From an uncultured Bacteroidales bacterium (GTDB taxonomy: Bacteria > Bacteroidota > Bacteroidia > Bacteroidales > Marinilabiliaceae), in the NCBI GenBank assembly GCA_934717675.1, contig CAKUYZ010000041.1:1-14802 (forward strand): a DNA stretch of 14,802 nucleotides. Reading direction: 5' to 3'. How positions within the stretch are numbered: the stretch's first letter is position 1; each line of letters opens with the position of its first letter. Below the pieces are notes generated by a model, which saw only the letters and a program-made list of their open reading frames with translations, did no database searches and was not told where the DNA came from. The translations under genes and the position numbers were made by a program. Shown here in pieces: positions 5,844 to 14,233 of the stretch.

Positions 5844-8102
5844 CTAGCTCTCCCGCTCTATTTTGCGAAGCGCTCGCAGGTTGTGACGCAAAGAGCTGAT
5901 CATCTCTTGGGTCTCTTGGAGCATATTGAGATAGACATATATTATGGAGTAGGCGTCCATATCCTCGTGAATGTGGCACACAAGATCCTTGCGCATCTGT
6001 GAGATTCGTGTTTTGGTGGCGTCGCCGTCGTTTCTCACAGCCACTGTGGTGTCATAGTCCTCATTGTCTATGATGTCCAAGCTCTTCCGGAATAAGTCCG
6101 CAACCTCGTCGCGGAGGGGCAAGAACTGCTGTTTCAAGTCGTTAGGCAGTGGCGCAAAATTGTTGTCAACGTGTTCGTAGCAAGGTTCGCACATGCGCAT
6201 CAGGCAGTATATCATCTGCTGATTGCTGTTGTATGCCAAGTGTAGCCACGTGTTGTTCTCAATGGCCATGCGCGGTTCGGTCTTTCGCAACGCCATGGTC
6301 TGTTTGCGCCTTATGGCTTTTATTGTCACCTTTTCCTTAGGCAAGGAGTTGTTGATTTTGCGGAGGGCCTTGACGTCCTCGTTGAGGAAAGCGTCGGTGA
6401 GCGCAATGAAAGTTCCGCTGATATATTCAAGATATTCTTTTTCGTTGATGGCGATGTATTGCTTCAGCAGCGTCCATGTCTTGGCTCTGTCTTTCGAGGC
6501 CACAATGTCAGAGTAGACCTGCTCTTTGAGCGACTTCTCTGCCTTGGCTTTGCGCTTGAACTCCATATTGTTCCTCACGAGGATGATTATGGAGCCGATC
6601 ACAATGGCGGCGGACACATAAATTCCGCCATAGTGCATGGCCACCACTATGACCGCCGCAAGGATGAAAGAGGCACCCGCCGTGACGAGCCAACCGCCTA
6701 TGACGGATATGACGCCGGTGATTCTGAACACCGCGCTCTCGCGCCCCCATGCGCGGTCGGCCAGGGACGAGCCCATTGCCACCATGAAGGTGACGTAGGT
6801 GGTGGACAACGGCAGCTTGAACGAGGTGCCGAGAGCCACAAGAAGCCCAGCAAGCACCAGATTTACAGAGGCTCGCACAAGGTCGAAACTAGCGCCTTCG
6901 GGCATGATGGCCTCATTGGTGTCAAATCGCATATTGATCCACCGTCTTACGCTTTGTGGGGTGTGGTCATCTAGCCATTCACCAATGTTGCGGGAGAACC
7001 TGACGATGTGGCGCGCCGCGCTTGACGAGCCGAACATCTCGTCTCCACCTTCTTGGCTGGAGAGGCTGACCGAGGTTTTCACCACATTTTTCGCCTTTTC
7101 TGAGTTGGCGAGGGAGACGACCATTATTATACCCGAGATTATGAGGAAATATGCGGGAGTGTGGCTCGGGTCGTTGAGGCGATCCATGGTCATGAGCTCC
7201 GGGCTCCGGACGCCATTTGCCAAAGCCTCTTTGAAATATCCGAATATCTCAAACCCCGACAGCGGGACGCCAATGAAGTTTACCAGGTCGTTGCCGGCAA
7301 AAGCCATGGCAAGAGAAAGAGTCCCGAACAAGACGATGAACCTCAGTACGTTTACACCTACTATGTGTAAAACTTGAGAGAGGATGGCAGAGGCTAGGAA
7401 GCTGATCAGTACTATGCCGCCAGTGTGCTGATCAATGAACGCCTTGAACTCTGGCGTCATGAAGGACATGTCCTTGACGCCCTTTATGAGCATGAAGTAA
7501 ATGATGGCCGTTATGCACAGGCCGCCGAAAATGCCTATTTTCCATTTCAGGTTTCGCTGGAAATTGAATGTGAAAATAAGTCGGGTGATGTATTGCACAA
7601 GCGAACCAAAGAAGAAAGCCACGGCAACGGAGAGGAAAATGGCGATGATGACCGTGAGGGCTTTATCCGTATTGATGAAATCTGACAGCGGTAAACTAGA
7701 TTCGTTTGCCATAATCTTTGCCGCCGCCAATGTGAAAGACGCACCCAAAAGCTCAAAGACGCGGCTTACGGTGGTGGATGTCGGCAGCCCTAAAGAGTTG
7801 AAAATGTCCAGCAATATGATGTCTGCCACCATCACGGCCATAAAGATGTTCATCAACTCCGCAAAGGTGAAATGCTCCGGCTGGAATATGCCATGGCGAG
7901 TCAGGTCCATCATCCCATTGCTGAACGCGGAGCCCAGGAAAATGCCCACGGCCGCAACCCACAGCACCGTCTTGTATGTGCCGGCTTTGGAGCCGACTGC
8001 AGAGTTAAGGAAGTTTACGGCATCGTTGCTGACGCCGATGGAGAGATCCAGCACCGCCAAGGCGAAAAGAAATATGACGATGCAGAGATAGAGTGTTTCC
8101 AT
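5844..8102 (-). CDS. pit: Inorganic phosphate transporter (PiT family) with C-terminal PhoU-like domain
   Basis: This 752-residue inner-membrane protein is a low-affinity phosphate permease of the PiT/PHO4 family. The internally duplicated signatures are visible: GVSNDAVN at 23-30 with LGLPTSTT at 104-111, and AGNDLVN at 269-275 with LPLSTT at 430-435. About 11-12 helices run to residue 510. A soluble insertion at about 335-405 separates two helix groups. The tail from about residue 515 to the end is helical and charged, like the PhoU/DUF47 domains that follow or accompany PiT permeases; its regulatory role here is inferred. I chose the ATG at 8102 because the protein then opens directly with helix 1; an upstream start at 8165 would add 21 polar residues not expected in the family. 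The gene stands alone, with its own terminator, and is transcribed divergently from the ACT-domain gene. Confidence 0.94.
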   Translation of the reverse strand: METLYLCIVIFLFALAVLDLSIGVSNDAVNFLNSAVGSKAGTYKTVLWVAAVGIFLGSAFSNGMMDLTRHGIFQPEHFTFAELMNIFMAVMVADIILLDIFNSLGLPTSTTVSRVFELLGASFTLAAAKIMANESSLPLSDFINTDKALTVIIAIFLSVAVAFFFGSLVQYITRLIFTFNFQRNLKWKIGIFGGLCITAIIYFMLIKGVKDMSFMTPEFKAFIDQHTGGIVLISFLASAILSQVLHIVGVNVLRFIVLFGTLSLAMAFAGNDLVNFIGVPLSGFEIFGYFKEALANGVRSPELMTMDRLNDPSHTPAYFLIISGIIMVVSLANSEKAKNVVKTSVSLSSQEGGDEMFGSSSAARHIVRFSRNIGEWLDDHTPQSVRRWINMRFDTNEAIMPEGASFDLVRASVNLVLAGLLVALGTSFKLPLSTTYVTFMVAMGSSLADRAWGRESAVFRITGVISVIGGWLVTAGASFILAAVIVVAMHYGGIYVSAAIVIGSIIILVRNNMEFKRKAKAEKSLKEQVYSDIVASKDRAKTWTLLKQYIAINEKEYLEYISGTFIALTDAFLNEDVKALRKINNSLPKEKVTIKAIRRKQTMALRKTEPRMAIENNTWLHLAYNSNQQMIYCLMRMCEPCYEHVDNNFAPLPNDLKQQFLPLRDEVADLFRKSLDIIDNEDYDTTVAVRNDGDATKTRISQMRKDLVCHIHEDMDAYSIIYVYLNMLQETQEMISSLRHNLRALRKIERES

Positions 8103-8162
8103 GAAAGTTCTTTGGACGGAAGGAGGAGCGTGTTGCCAGACGCACACCAACCAGTTTCGAGG

Positions 8163-8170
8163 CAAAAGTA
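8163..8170 (-). promoter_or_regulatory. Probable -7 promoter element of the phosphate transporter gene
   Basis: On the minus strand the sequence reads TACTTTTG, a full match to the Bacteroidota -7 consensus TAnnTTTG, placed about 60 bases upstream of the ATG at 8102. A TTG lies about 25 bases further upstream, somewhat more than the usual spacing. No phosphate-responsive operator is recognisable. Confidence 0.45.
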
Positions 8171-8223
8171 TAACAACAGAATTAAAATTTGGCTACAATA
8201 AGTCTTAAATTTAGGCAGTGCCA

Positions 8224-8250
8224 TTGTTTTGCTTTTTTTCTGTAACTTAG
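8224..8250 (+). promoter_or_regulatory. Candidate promoter of the ACT-domain / UPF0210 gene pair
   Basis: A TTG at 8224-8226 and TAACTTAG at 8243-8250 (one mismatch from TAnnTTTG) lie about 40 bases ahead of the ATG at 8291. The 16-base spacing is shorter than typical for the Bacteroidota primary sigma factor. The rest of the 188-base divergent region (8103-8290) is A+T-rich with no gene that I can see. Confidence 0.3.
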
Positions 8251-8290
8251 CGTTTCACAGTACCGAAGAACATTCCTCATCAATCAGATA

Positions 8291-8566
8291 ATGACAAACA
8301 AAGCAATCATCACGGTAGTCGGCAAGGATACTGTCGGCATCATTGCCAAGGTCTGCACATATTTGGCAGACAACAACATCAACATCCTCGACATCTCGCA
8401 GACAATTGTCCAGGGCTACTTCAACATGATGATGGTGGTCGATGTCGCCTCGGCGAGCAAGCCTTTTGAGACGGTGGTGAACGACCTTTCGAGCCTTGGC
8501 GGAGGCATTGGCGTCCAGATAAAGTGCCAGAGGGAGGACATTTTTGATAAAATGCATCGCCTCTAA
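8291..8566 (+). CDS. ACT domain protein, UPF0237 family
   Basis: This 91-residue cytoplasmic protein is essentially one ACT domain. The start, KAIITVVGKDTVGIIAKVC (residues 4-22), is the beta-alpha opening with the ligand-loop glycines. It is followed by ADNNINILDISQTIVQGYF and a central hydrophobic strand MMMVVDV. ACT domains bind small molecules, often amino acids, and regulate a partner; the ligand of this family is unknown to me. The length matches the family (about 90). It is followed after 55 bases by the UPF0210 gene on the same strand, an arrangement conserved in Firmicutes and many anaerobes, which suggests that it senses a metabolite for that partner. The ATG at 8291 gives the expected family N-terminus. 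Confidence 0.95.
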   Translation: MTNKAIITVVGKDTVGIIAKVCTYLADNNINILDISQTIVQGYFNMMMVVDVASASKPFETVVNDLSSLGGGIGVQIKCQREDIFDKMHRL

Positions 8567-8621
8567 GCCCGTTCGTCTTTGTCCGTCAGACATACTTTTC
8601 CCTCTGTTAGCAAGAAAGAAG

Positions 8622-9989
8622 ATGATAAACATATCTGAGGTCATTGAGACCAATAAGATGATAGACCAGGAGAATCTTGATGTCCGCACCATAACCATGG
8701 GCATCAGCCTCCTGGACTGTGCCTCGGCCTCTACGGTCGACGCCCTGTGCCGGAATGTCTATGACAAGATCATGGGCAAGGCCAAGGACCTAGTGCGCAC
8801 GGGTGAGGACATATCCCGTGAGTTCGGCATCCCCATTGTCAATAAGCGCGTAAGCATCACGCCCGCGGCCATCGTCGGGAGCGGGATATGCAAGACGCCT
8901 GATGACTATGTGAAATTTGCGCAGACGCTAGACAAAGTGGCCCATGACCTCGGCATCAACTTTTTGGGTGGCTTCTCGGCCATTGTGAGCAAAGGCATGA
9001 CCCCGTCTGACGAGACGCTCATCCGTTCCCTGCCGCAGGCTTTGGCGCAGACGGATCTTGTTTGCTCCTCGGTGTGCGTGGGCTCGACCCGCACTGGCAT
9101 AAACATGGATGCTGTGCGCCTTATTGGTCAGACTGTGAAGGATATCGCGTTGGCTACGGCGGATCGTGACTCTTTCGGTTGCGTCAAGTTCGTGGCCTTG
9201 TGCAACGCCCCTGATGACAACCCATTTATGGCAGGCGCGTTCCATGGCGTGTCAGAACCCGATGCCGTGATAAATGTTGGCGTGTCGGGACCAGGTGTTG
9301 TGAAGCACGCTCTGACGCATATTCATGGCCAGTCGTTTGAGGTCTTGTGTGAGACAGTGAAGCGCACTGCTTTCAAAATCACGCGTGTGGGCCAGCTTGT
9401 GGCGCAAGAGGCTTCGCGCAGGCTTGACGTGCCCTTTGGCATAATAGACCTCTCTTTGGCTCCTACTCCTGCCATAGGAGACTCTGTGGCGGACATCTTG
9501 AAAGAGATGGGCCTGCAGCAGTGTGGCGCACCCGGCACGACGGCTGCTCTCGCGTTGCTTAATGATCAGGTGAAAAAGGGTGGCGTGATGGCCTCGTCTT
9601 ACGTAGGCGGGCTTAGTGGCGCCTTCATTCCTGTGAGTGAGGACCAGGGCATGATTGACTCTGTGCGCGCCGGGGCGTTGACCATAGAGAAGCTGGAGGC
9701 CATGACTTGCGTATGCTCCGTTGGTCTTGACATGATTGCCATCCCGGGCGATACGCCAGCTACCACAATTGCCGGCATCATTGCCGATGAGGCGGCTATC
9801 GGCATGATCAACCAAAAGACCACGGCCGTGCGCATTCTGCCTGTCATTGGCAAGACTGTGGGTGAGGAGGTTAACTATGGCGGTTTGCTCGGCTACGCGC
9901 CTATTATGCCCGTCAATAAATTCGACTGCTCGGAATTCGTGAATCGCGGTGGCAGGATTCCTGCGCCGATTCACAGTTTCAAGAACTAA
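8622..9989 (+). CDS. UPF0210 (PFL-like, DUF711) family protein
   Basis: This 455-residue protein matches the length of the UPF0210 family, whose members carry the database label 'PFL family protein' because the fold resembles the barrel of pyruvate formate-lyase; their reaction is not established. Visible conserved blocks are DVRTITMGISLLDCAS (20-35), VNKRVSITPAAIV (73-85), CSSVCVGSTRTGINMDA (148-164), VNVGVSGPGVVKHAL (about 217-231), CSVGLDMIAIPGDTP (365-379) and the Gly/Arg/Pro-rich end NRGGRIPAPIHSFKN. I see no glycyl-radical motif of the RVxGY type near the C-terminus. I chose the ATG at 8622, preceded by the purine-rich AAGAAAGAAG, rather than an upstream TTG at 8544 that would overlap the ACT gene. 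The start MINISEVIETNKMID is typical of the family. It forms a two-gene operon with the ACT-domain gene and ends in an intrinsic terminator. Confidence 0.95.
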   Translation: MINISEVIETNKMIDQENLDVRTITMGISLLDCASASTVDALCRNVYDKIMGKAKDLVRTGEDISREFGIPIVNKRVSITPAAIVGSGICKTPDDYVKFAQTLDKVAHDLGINFLGGFSAIVSKGMTPSDETLIRSLPQALAQTDLVCSSVCVGSTRTGINMDAVRLIGQTVKDIALATADRDSFGCVKFVALCNAPDDNPFMAGAFHGVSEPDAVINVGVSGPGVVKHALTHIHGQSFEVLCETVKRTAFKITRVGQLVAQEASRRLDVPFGIIDLSLAPTPAIGDSVADILKEMGLQQCGAPGTTAALALLNDQVKKGGVMASSYVGGLSGAFIPVSEDQGMIDSVRAGALTIEKLEAMTCVCSVGLDMIAIPGDTPATTIAGIIADEAAIGMINQKTTAVRILPVIGKTVGEEVNYGGLLGYAPIMPVNKFDCSEFVNRGGRIPAPIHSFKN

Positions 9990-10008
9990 GGACGAGATCC
10001 CAAATATC

Positions 10009-10044
10009 AAGGGCGGCGTCTTGGTCAAGATGCCGCCCTTTTTT
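10009..10044 (+). terminator. Intrinsic terminator of the ACT / UPF0210 operon
   Basis: AAGGGCGGCGTCTT (10009-10022) pairs with AAGATGCCGCCCTT (10027-10040) with one G-U pair, around a four-base loop. The T run at 10039-10044 follows directly. It sits 20 bases after the UPF0210 stop and 15 bases before the end of the convergent EamA gene. On the minus strand the stem is not followed by a strong T run, so termination of the EamA transcript here is less certain. Confidence 0.92.
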
Positions 10045-10058
10045 GTCGCCAGACGTCT

Positions 10059-10958
10059 TTAGTTCAATTTGGCGGTGTTGGCAAAATAGACGCCTGCCAA
10101 GATGAGTGCGGAGCCAACGCCGGCCAACAGTGTCATTGGCTCGTCTAAGGCTATGGCGCTGGCCACGACCGTCGTAACAGGGTTCAGATACACATAGTTG
10201 GTAGCCTTCAGCGCGCCAATATTTTTTATGACCCAGCTCCAGATGACGAAGCAGGCGAAAGACGCTATGATGCCCAGAAACAGCAAATTGCCCCATACGG
10301 CCGGGCGCAAGAGCATATCAATACTTACGTGCCACGGGTCGAAAGCGAATATGGGTATGATGGTGAGCAGGCCGTAAGCAAAGACTTTTCGCGTGACAAA
10401 GATTGCGCCATATCGGCCGTCGGATACGCTTTTTATGACCAGACTATATACCGCCCAACTTATTGCCGCAGAGAGCGCAAGTAAGTCGCCCTTGGGGTTG
10501 AGTTGAAGTACGAAATGACCATTGAATATGACCACGCCGACACCTAGCAATGCTAAAAGTGAGCCCAAGATTAGTCGCTTGCTCATTCGTAGGCCGTGTG
10601 TGAACATACGCGCCAATAAAATGGTTATGAGCGGAGCCGTGCAGACTATGAATGAGACATTGTTGACGTAGGTATATTTTACCGCAAAATTCTCTGTGGT
10701 AAAGTATAACGACCCGCCCGTGATTCCTAGCAACACAAATATCAGCTCATCTTTAAAACTGTCTGACCACAACGTACGCCTTTTTGACCTCACGAGGGTG
10801 AAAGCCCAAATGCACAAGTATGCGAGGCTGAAGCGCAAGAAAAACAATTCAGCAGGGTGAAGCCCGCTGCTGATGGCATAGCGCGTATTGACAAACGTCA
10901 CACCCCAGATGGCGACAGTGATTATGCCCATGACGTGGGCTAACGCATTACCCCTCAT
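10059..10958 (-). CDS. EamA-family (drug/metabolite superfamily) transporter
   Basis: This 299-residue inner-membrane protein has about ten helices and two EamA repeats (about 8-145 and 157-294). Characteristic pieces are AIWGVTFVNTRYA near the start, HPAELFFLRF at 34-43, and the second-repeat opening NPKGDLLALSAAISWAVYS near 154-172. The end has NYVYLNPVTTVVASAIALDEP, shortened here to the YLNPV and DEP elements that are common in the family. Such proteins export metabolites such as amino acids; the substrate cannot be read from sequence. It starts with an ATG six bases after the ftsK stop, so it is probably co-transcribed with ftsK although no functional tie is evident. Confidence 0.93.
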   Translation of the reverse strand: MRGNALAHVMGIITVAIWGVTFVNTRYAISSGLHPAELFFLRFSLAYLCIWAFTLVRSKRRTLWSDSFKDELIFVLLGITGGSLYFTTENFAVKYTYVNNVSFIVCTAPLITILLARMFTHGLRMSKRLILGSLLALLGVGVVIFNGHFVLQLNPKGDLLALSAAISWAVYSLVIKSVSDGRYGAIFVTRKVFAYGLLTIIPIFAFDPWHVSIDMLLRPAVWGNLLFLGIIASFACFVIWSWVIKNIGALKATNYVYLNPVTTVVASAIALDEPMTLLAGVGSALILAGVYFANTAKLN

Positions 10959-10964
10959 TTACTT

Positions 10965-13439
10965 CTAGTTGGAGATTCCAAAACTCTGGAGAATCTTGTC
11001 AAGTTCCGCTTCTGTTTGAATATATACGGTTCTTGGCTTGCTGCCATCGGCCCGAGACACGATGCCCATGCGCTCCAATTGGTCCATTATTTTGCCAGCT
11101 CTGTTGTATCCTACGCCAAATCGTCTTTGGATGTTTGACGTGGACCCGATTTGGCTCTCTACCACCATTTGCGCAATCTCACGTATCTTAGAGTCAAATT
11201 TGCCTGGCGCGCCATCGGAGTCGGCCTCCATAAGTGTGCCATCGGCCGACATTGTGACATCGGGCAGCGGGTATGCGCATGGGTAACCTGGCTGGTTGGC
11301 AATGAACTGAGTTATGTCCTCCACCTCAGGCGTGTCTACAAATGCGCATTGGACGCGGGTAGGGCTCATTTGGCCCGTCAATTGAATAAGCATGTCGCCG
11401 CGGCCTATCAGGCTTTGCGCCCCCGTGCTGTCCAAGATTGTGCGCGAGTCTATGCCACTGGAGACTTTGAATGCTATGCGGCTAGGGAAGTTCGCCTTGA
11501 TGACGCCTGTGATGATGTTGGTAGACGGACGCTGCGTTGCCAAGATCATATGGATGCCCACGGCTCTGGCCTTTTGCGCAATGCGCGCTATCGGGGTCTC
11601 GACTTCCTTACCTGCCGTCATGATCAGGTCGGCGAACTCGTCTATTATGACTATTATGTATGGCAAAAACCTGTGGCCGTTCTCGGGGTTCAGTTTGCGG
11701 TCTATGAACTTGGCATTGTAGTCTTTTATGCCTCTCACGGAGGCCTTTTCCAACAACTTATACCTGTCGTCCATCTCTATTGTGAGAGACTGGAGGGTGC
11801 TCTTGACCTTGTCTATGTCGGTTATCACGGCCTCGTCCTCACTGTCCATCTTGGCCAAGTAGTGTTTCTCCAGCACCTTGTATATGCTGAACTCCACCAT
11901 TTTGGGGTCCACCAGCACGAACTTCACTTCAGCAGGGTGTTTCTTGTATAGGATGGAGGTTACTATGGCGTTGAGGCCTACGGATTTGCCTTGGCCTGTG
12001 GCGCCCGCGACGAGGAGGTGGGGTGTCTTGGCCAAGTCGAAGACGAACGTCTCGTTGGCTATGGTCTTGCCCATGGCCACAGGGAGTTCAGCCCTAGACT
12101 CTTGGAACTTGGTCGATCTGATGACAGACTGCATGCTCACGGTCTGAGGGTTTGCGTTAGGCACCTCGATGCCTATTGTACCCTTGCCGGGCAGTGGGGC
12201 CACAATCCTTATCCCGAGTGCGGATAGGCTCATGGCAATGTCATCTTCCAACGATTTTACCTTTGAAATTCTGATTCCGGGGGCGGGGACAATCTCATAG
12301 AGCGTGACTGTAGGACCCACGGTCGCCTTGATGGAGTCTATGCGTATTTGGAAGTTCTCTAAGGTTTGGACGATCTTATTCTTGTTCTCTATCAAGATGT
12401 CTTGGTCCACCTCATTGGTCTGTTTGCCATAGTCTTTCAGCAGGTTGATGCTTGGAAACTCATAATGGGGCAATCCTTCTGTTGGGTCAAACTTAGTGTC
12501 GAGCCCCAAGTGGTCGCCGTCTACAATCTTTTCGCCCTGCGTGTTGGTCACGGTGAAATCTGGCGCTTGAGGCCCTTTGTCTTCCGTGGGGGCGGGAGGC
12601 GTTTGCTCGTCCTCTGAATATTCGTCAGTCGCGTAGCTCACCTCCATATCAGAGTTGCCAGCCTCGCTTGTTGTGGGCGCATCTTGCTGATTGTCGGCAT
12701 CTGCTGCTTCTCCAACATCTTCCGCGTCATATGAGTCGCTCTCCTCATTGTCCGCATTGATGTCAGAGTCTTTTTCCTCGTCTTCCGTTTGGCTGTCTGC
12801 GGCTTGAGGTGTCGCTGTCTCTTCTTCCGTGTCAAGTGGTATGTGAGGAATCTTGATGTTGATTCTTTGTAGAAGACTGACGATTTTCACTCGCAGACTT
12901 TCATGTTTTGTCGCTATAAAGCCGAAGAGAGACAGGGCTAGCAGCGCGAATGTGCCAACGGGCCCTATGGCGCTAGACAGCCATTTGGCCATAAAGTGGC
13001 CATGCGCTCCGCCCACAAGCAGATACCACTGATCCGAGAATCTGGAGAACAGAAACCCCATCGCGATACTGCCCCATATGGCAAAGCCTAGGCAGTAGGC
13101 CAACTGCTTGCTCAGCGACACTTTTTTGACGCCAATGATGTGCAGCCCTGTGGCTGTGATGAGCCATGGTATGGCAAGCGAAGCCACGCCTATCCCATCG
13201 GTTACGAGCATATCAGCAATCCACGCTCCGACTTTGCCGAGAGGGTTGGTCACCTCAATATCCTTGTTCGTGATGAGATCCACGAGCGGCAAGTCGAATA
13301 TGCTGCGATCCGAGCCACCTGTGTAGAAGAATGAGCCTATGGCAATGAATAGCAGGATTCCTGCGCCTATGAGTGTTATTCCGAGCAGAAACTTGGGGCT
13401 TGGCACCGCCCCGCCCGCATTGTCTGTCTTTTTTGCCAT
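10965..13439 (-). CDS. ftsK: DNA translocase FtsK/SpoIIIE
   Basis: This 824-residue protein pumps DNA at the division septum and aids chromosome dimer resolution. In order it has an N-terminal membrane part with about four helices (20-180), an acidic low-complexity linker (about 203-290, rich in Glu, Asp, Ser and Ala), the alpha domain (about 330-440), and the beta RecA-like motor with Walker A GATGQGKS at 479-486, Walker B IIVIIDEFADL at 595-605 and LATQRPS at 633-639. The C-terminal gamma winged helix, which reads orienting DNA sequences, spans about 750-815 (QRRFGVGYNRAGKIMDQLER). I chose the ATG at 13439, giving MAKKTDNAGG. A longer reading from 13574 would overlap the upstream lipoprotein gene and add an implausible Pro-rich leader. 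It lies 61 bases after that lipoprotein gene and six bases before the EamA gene. The acidic linker is typical in kind of Bacteroidota FtsK. Confidence 0.97.
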   Translation of the reverse strand: MAKKTDNAGGAVPSPKFLLGITLIGAGILLFIAIGSFFYTGGSDRSIFDLPLVDLITNKDIEVTNPLGKVGAWIADMLVTDGIGVASLAIPWLITATGLHIIGVKKVSLSKQLAYCLGFAIWGSIAMGFLFSRFSDQWYLLVGGAHGHFMAKWLSSAIGPVGTFALLALSLFGFIATKHESLRVKIVSLLQRINIKIPHIPLDTEEETATPQAADSQTEDEEKDSDINADNEESDSYDAEDVGEAADADNQQDAPTTSEAGNSDMEVSYATDEYSEDEQTPPAPTEDKGPQAPDFTVTNTQGEKIVDGDHLGLDTKFDPTEGLPHYEFPSINLLKDYGKQTNEVDQDILIENKNKIVQTLENFQIRIDSIKATVGPTVTLYEIVPAPGIRISKVKSLEDDIAMSLSALGIRIVAPLPGKGTIGIEVPNANPQTVSMQSVIRSTKFQESRAELPVAMGKTIANETFVFDLAKTPHLLVAGATGQGKSVGLNAIVTSILYKKHPAEVKFVLVDPKMVEFSIYKVLEKHYLAKMDSEDEAVITDIDKVKSTLQSLTIEMDDRYKLLEKASVRGIKDYNAKFIDRKLNPENGHRFLPYIIVIIDEFADLIMTAGKEVETPIARIAQKARAVGIHMILATQRPSTNIITGVIKANFPSRIAFKVSSGIDSRTILDSTGAQSLIGRGDMLIQLTGQMSPTRVQCAFVDTPEVEDITQFIANQPGYPCAYPLPDVTMSADGTLMEADSDGAPGKFDSKIREIAQMVVESQIGSTSNIQRRFGVGYNRAGKIMDQLERMGIVSRADGSKPRTVYIQTEAELDKILQSFGISN

Positions 13440-13470
13440 TATAAGGAAAGGTGTTTTTCTTGATGTGTCG

Positions 13471-13487
13471 AAAGGAGGGGAGGGGGG
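13471..13487. other. Purine-rich tract between the lipoprotein stop and ftsK start
   Basis: The plus strand has a 17-base tract of A and G only, with G runs of two, four and six; the coding (minus) strand is correspondingly C/T-only. It lies in the ftsK 5' leader 32 bases before the ATG. It is not a Shine-Dalgarno site on the coding strand. It may be neutral or may affect transcription or mRNA structure. Confidence 0.3.
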
Positions 13488-13500
13488 CGTGACGTGTGGC

Positions 13501-14232
13501 TCAGTTGAGCAGAAGGTCGCACATGGCCACAATGTCACTCCTTGAAGCCTCGATAAACCCGCGCGGGCGTTCAAACTCGTTAGGTTTCACGTGGTCTTGC
13601 CGCTTGACATCTTTTATCAAGAGCATCACATTGCTTTCACCTAGCTTCACATTCACCGCGGTCACGAGGCCTGGCAGATGCGGGCCGCCTGACTTTTCTC
13701 CCAAATCTACTGGCCTTAGCGCGCCCGTTGATTTTTCTGCGCCGAACGGAATATAGAAGACGTCTATGCTGCCGCCGGCCTGGTCCGCAGACCGAGGCTC
13801 TATTGTCAGGTGGGCGGACATGAAGCCTGAAATGTCGGTTAACTCCCCTGCCTCTTTCACTTCAACTCCCGAGCCATCACTATCTTCTGTTCCGAGACCG
13901 AGCATGTCGTTGAGGGAAAGGAGTAGCTTGGCATTGTCAAAATCAACCGTGGCGAAGTTTCCGCTCGCCCCGATTACAATTCCTATCTTGGCCAATCCGA
14001 GCGGGGCTGTGGCCATCAGTTTGGCGTGGCAGGAGTCATATATGCAAGTGACGCTGTGAGGGAGGAATGTGCCGAAGGTGCTGTTGTCCCGTAGGTCTTT
14101 TGAGTAGGTCACCTCATATGTTGCGACTCCGACGCTTGGCACAAGTTCATCGCCCTCATGAGAACACGAGGGTATGACGATGAGCAAGAACGCCATCACG
14201 AATGTCGCTATTATGAACCTGTGACCGCTCAC
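13501..14232 (-). CDS. Lipoprotein of unknown function between an aminotransferase gene and ftsK
   Basis: I do not recognise this 243-residue protein with confidence. It begins with a signal peptide (MSGHRFIIATFVMAFLLIVI) and a lipobox I-P-S-C with Cys23; the mature start SHEGDE is acidic, hinting at surface export in Bacteroidota. The mature part opens with a beta-strand pattern VATYEVTYSKDL, then FGTFLPHSVTCIYD. This loosely recalls a recurrent Bacteroidales lipoprotein type with a Y-x-V-T-Y strand followed by a Phe-Leu-Pro turn; that is memory, not a search result. A cysteine pair (CIYDSC) and an Asp/Glu/Gly-rich middle (EDSDGSGVEVKE) are present. The start codon is GTG, one base after the aminotransferase stop (TAA, A, GTG). 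An in-frame stop lies four codons upstream, and the next ATG would spoil the signal peptide. The tight spacing indicates translational coupling. Confidence 0.82.
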   Translation of the reverse strand: MSGHRFIIATFVMAFLLIVIPSCSHEGDELVPSVGVATYEVTYSKDLRDNSTFGTFLPHSVTCIYDSCHAKLMATAPLGLAKIGIVIGASGNFATVDFDNAKLLLSLNDMLGLGTEDSDGSGVEVKEAGELTDISGFMSAHLTIEPRSADQAGGSIDVFYIPFGAEKSTGALRPVDLGEKSGGPHLPGLVTAVNVKLGESNVMLLIKDVKRQDHVKPNEFERPRGFIEASRSDIVAMCDLLLN

Positions 14233-14233
14233 T

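Noticed and set aside
6459..6974. Open frame of 171 codons on the plus strand inside the phosphate transporter gene
   Set aside because: It is a shadow of the transporter; the translation is charged, repetitive and without signal or domain.
8103..8290. Search for a tRNA, riboswitch or small ORF in the divergent intergenic region
   Set aside because: No cloverleaf, no recognisable riboswitch core and no credible ORF; only promoter-like elements are visible.
9252..10028. Open frame of 258 codons on the minus strand across UPF0210
   Set aside because: It is antisense to a well-conserved gene, runs through that gene's terminator hairpin, and its His/Arg-rich translation resembles no protein family.
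11151..11951. Open frame of 266 codons on the plus strand inside ftsK
   Set aside because: It lies wholly antisense to the motor domain of FtsK, whose Walker motifs are intact; the translation has no recognisable domain and arises from codon bias on the opposite strand.
13440..13574. Longer N-terminus for FtsK starting at 13574
   Set aside because: It would overlap the 3' end of the lipoprotein gene by 74 bases and add a Pro-rich leader; MAKKTDNAGG from 13439 is a normal start.
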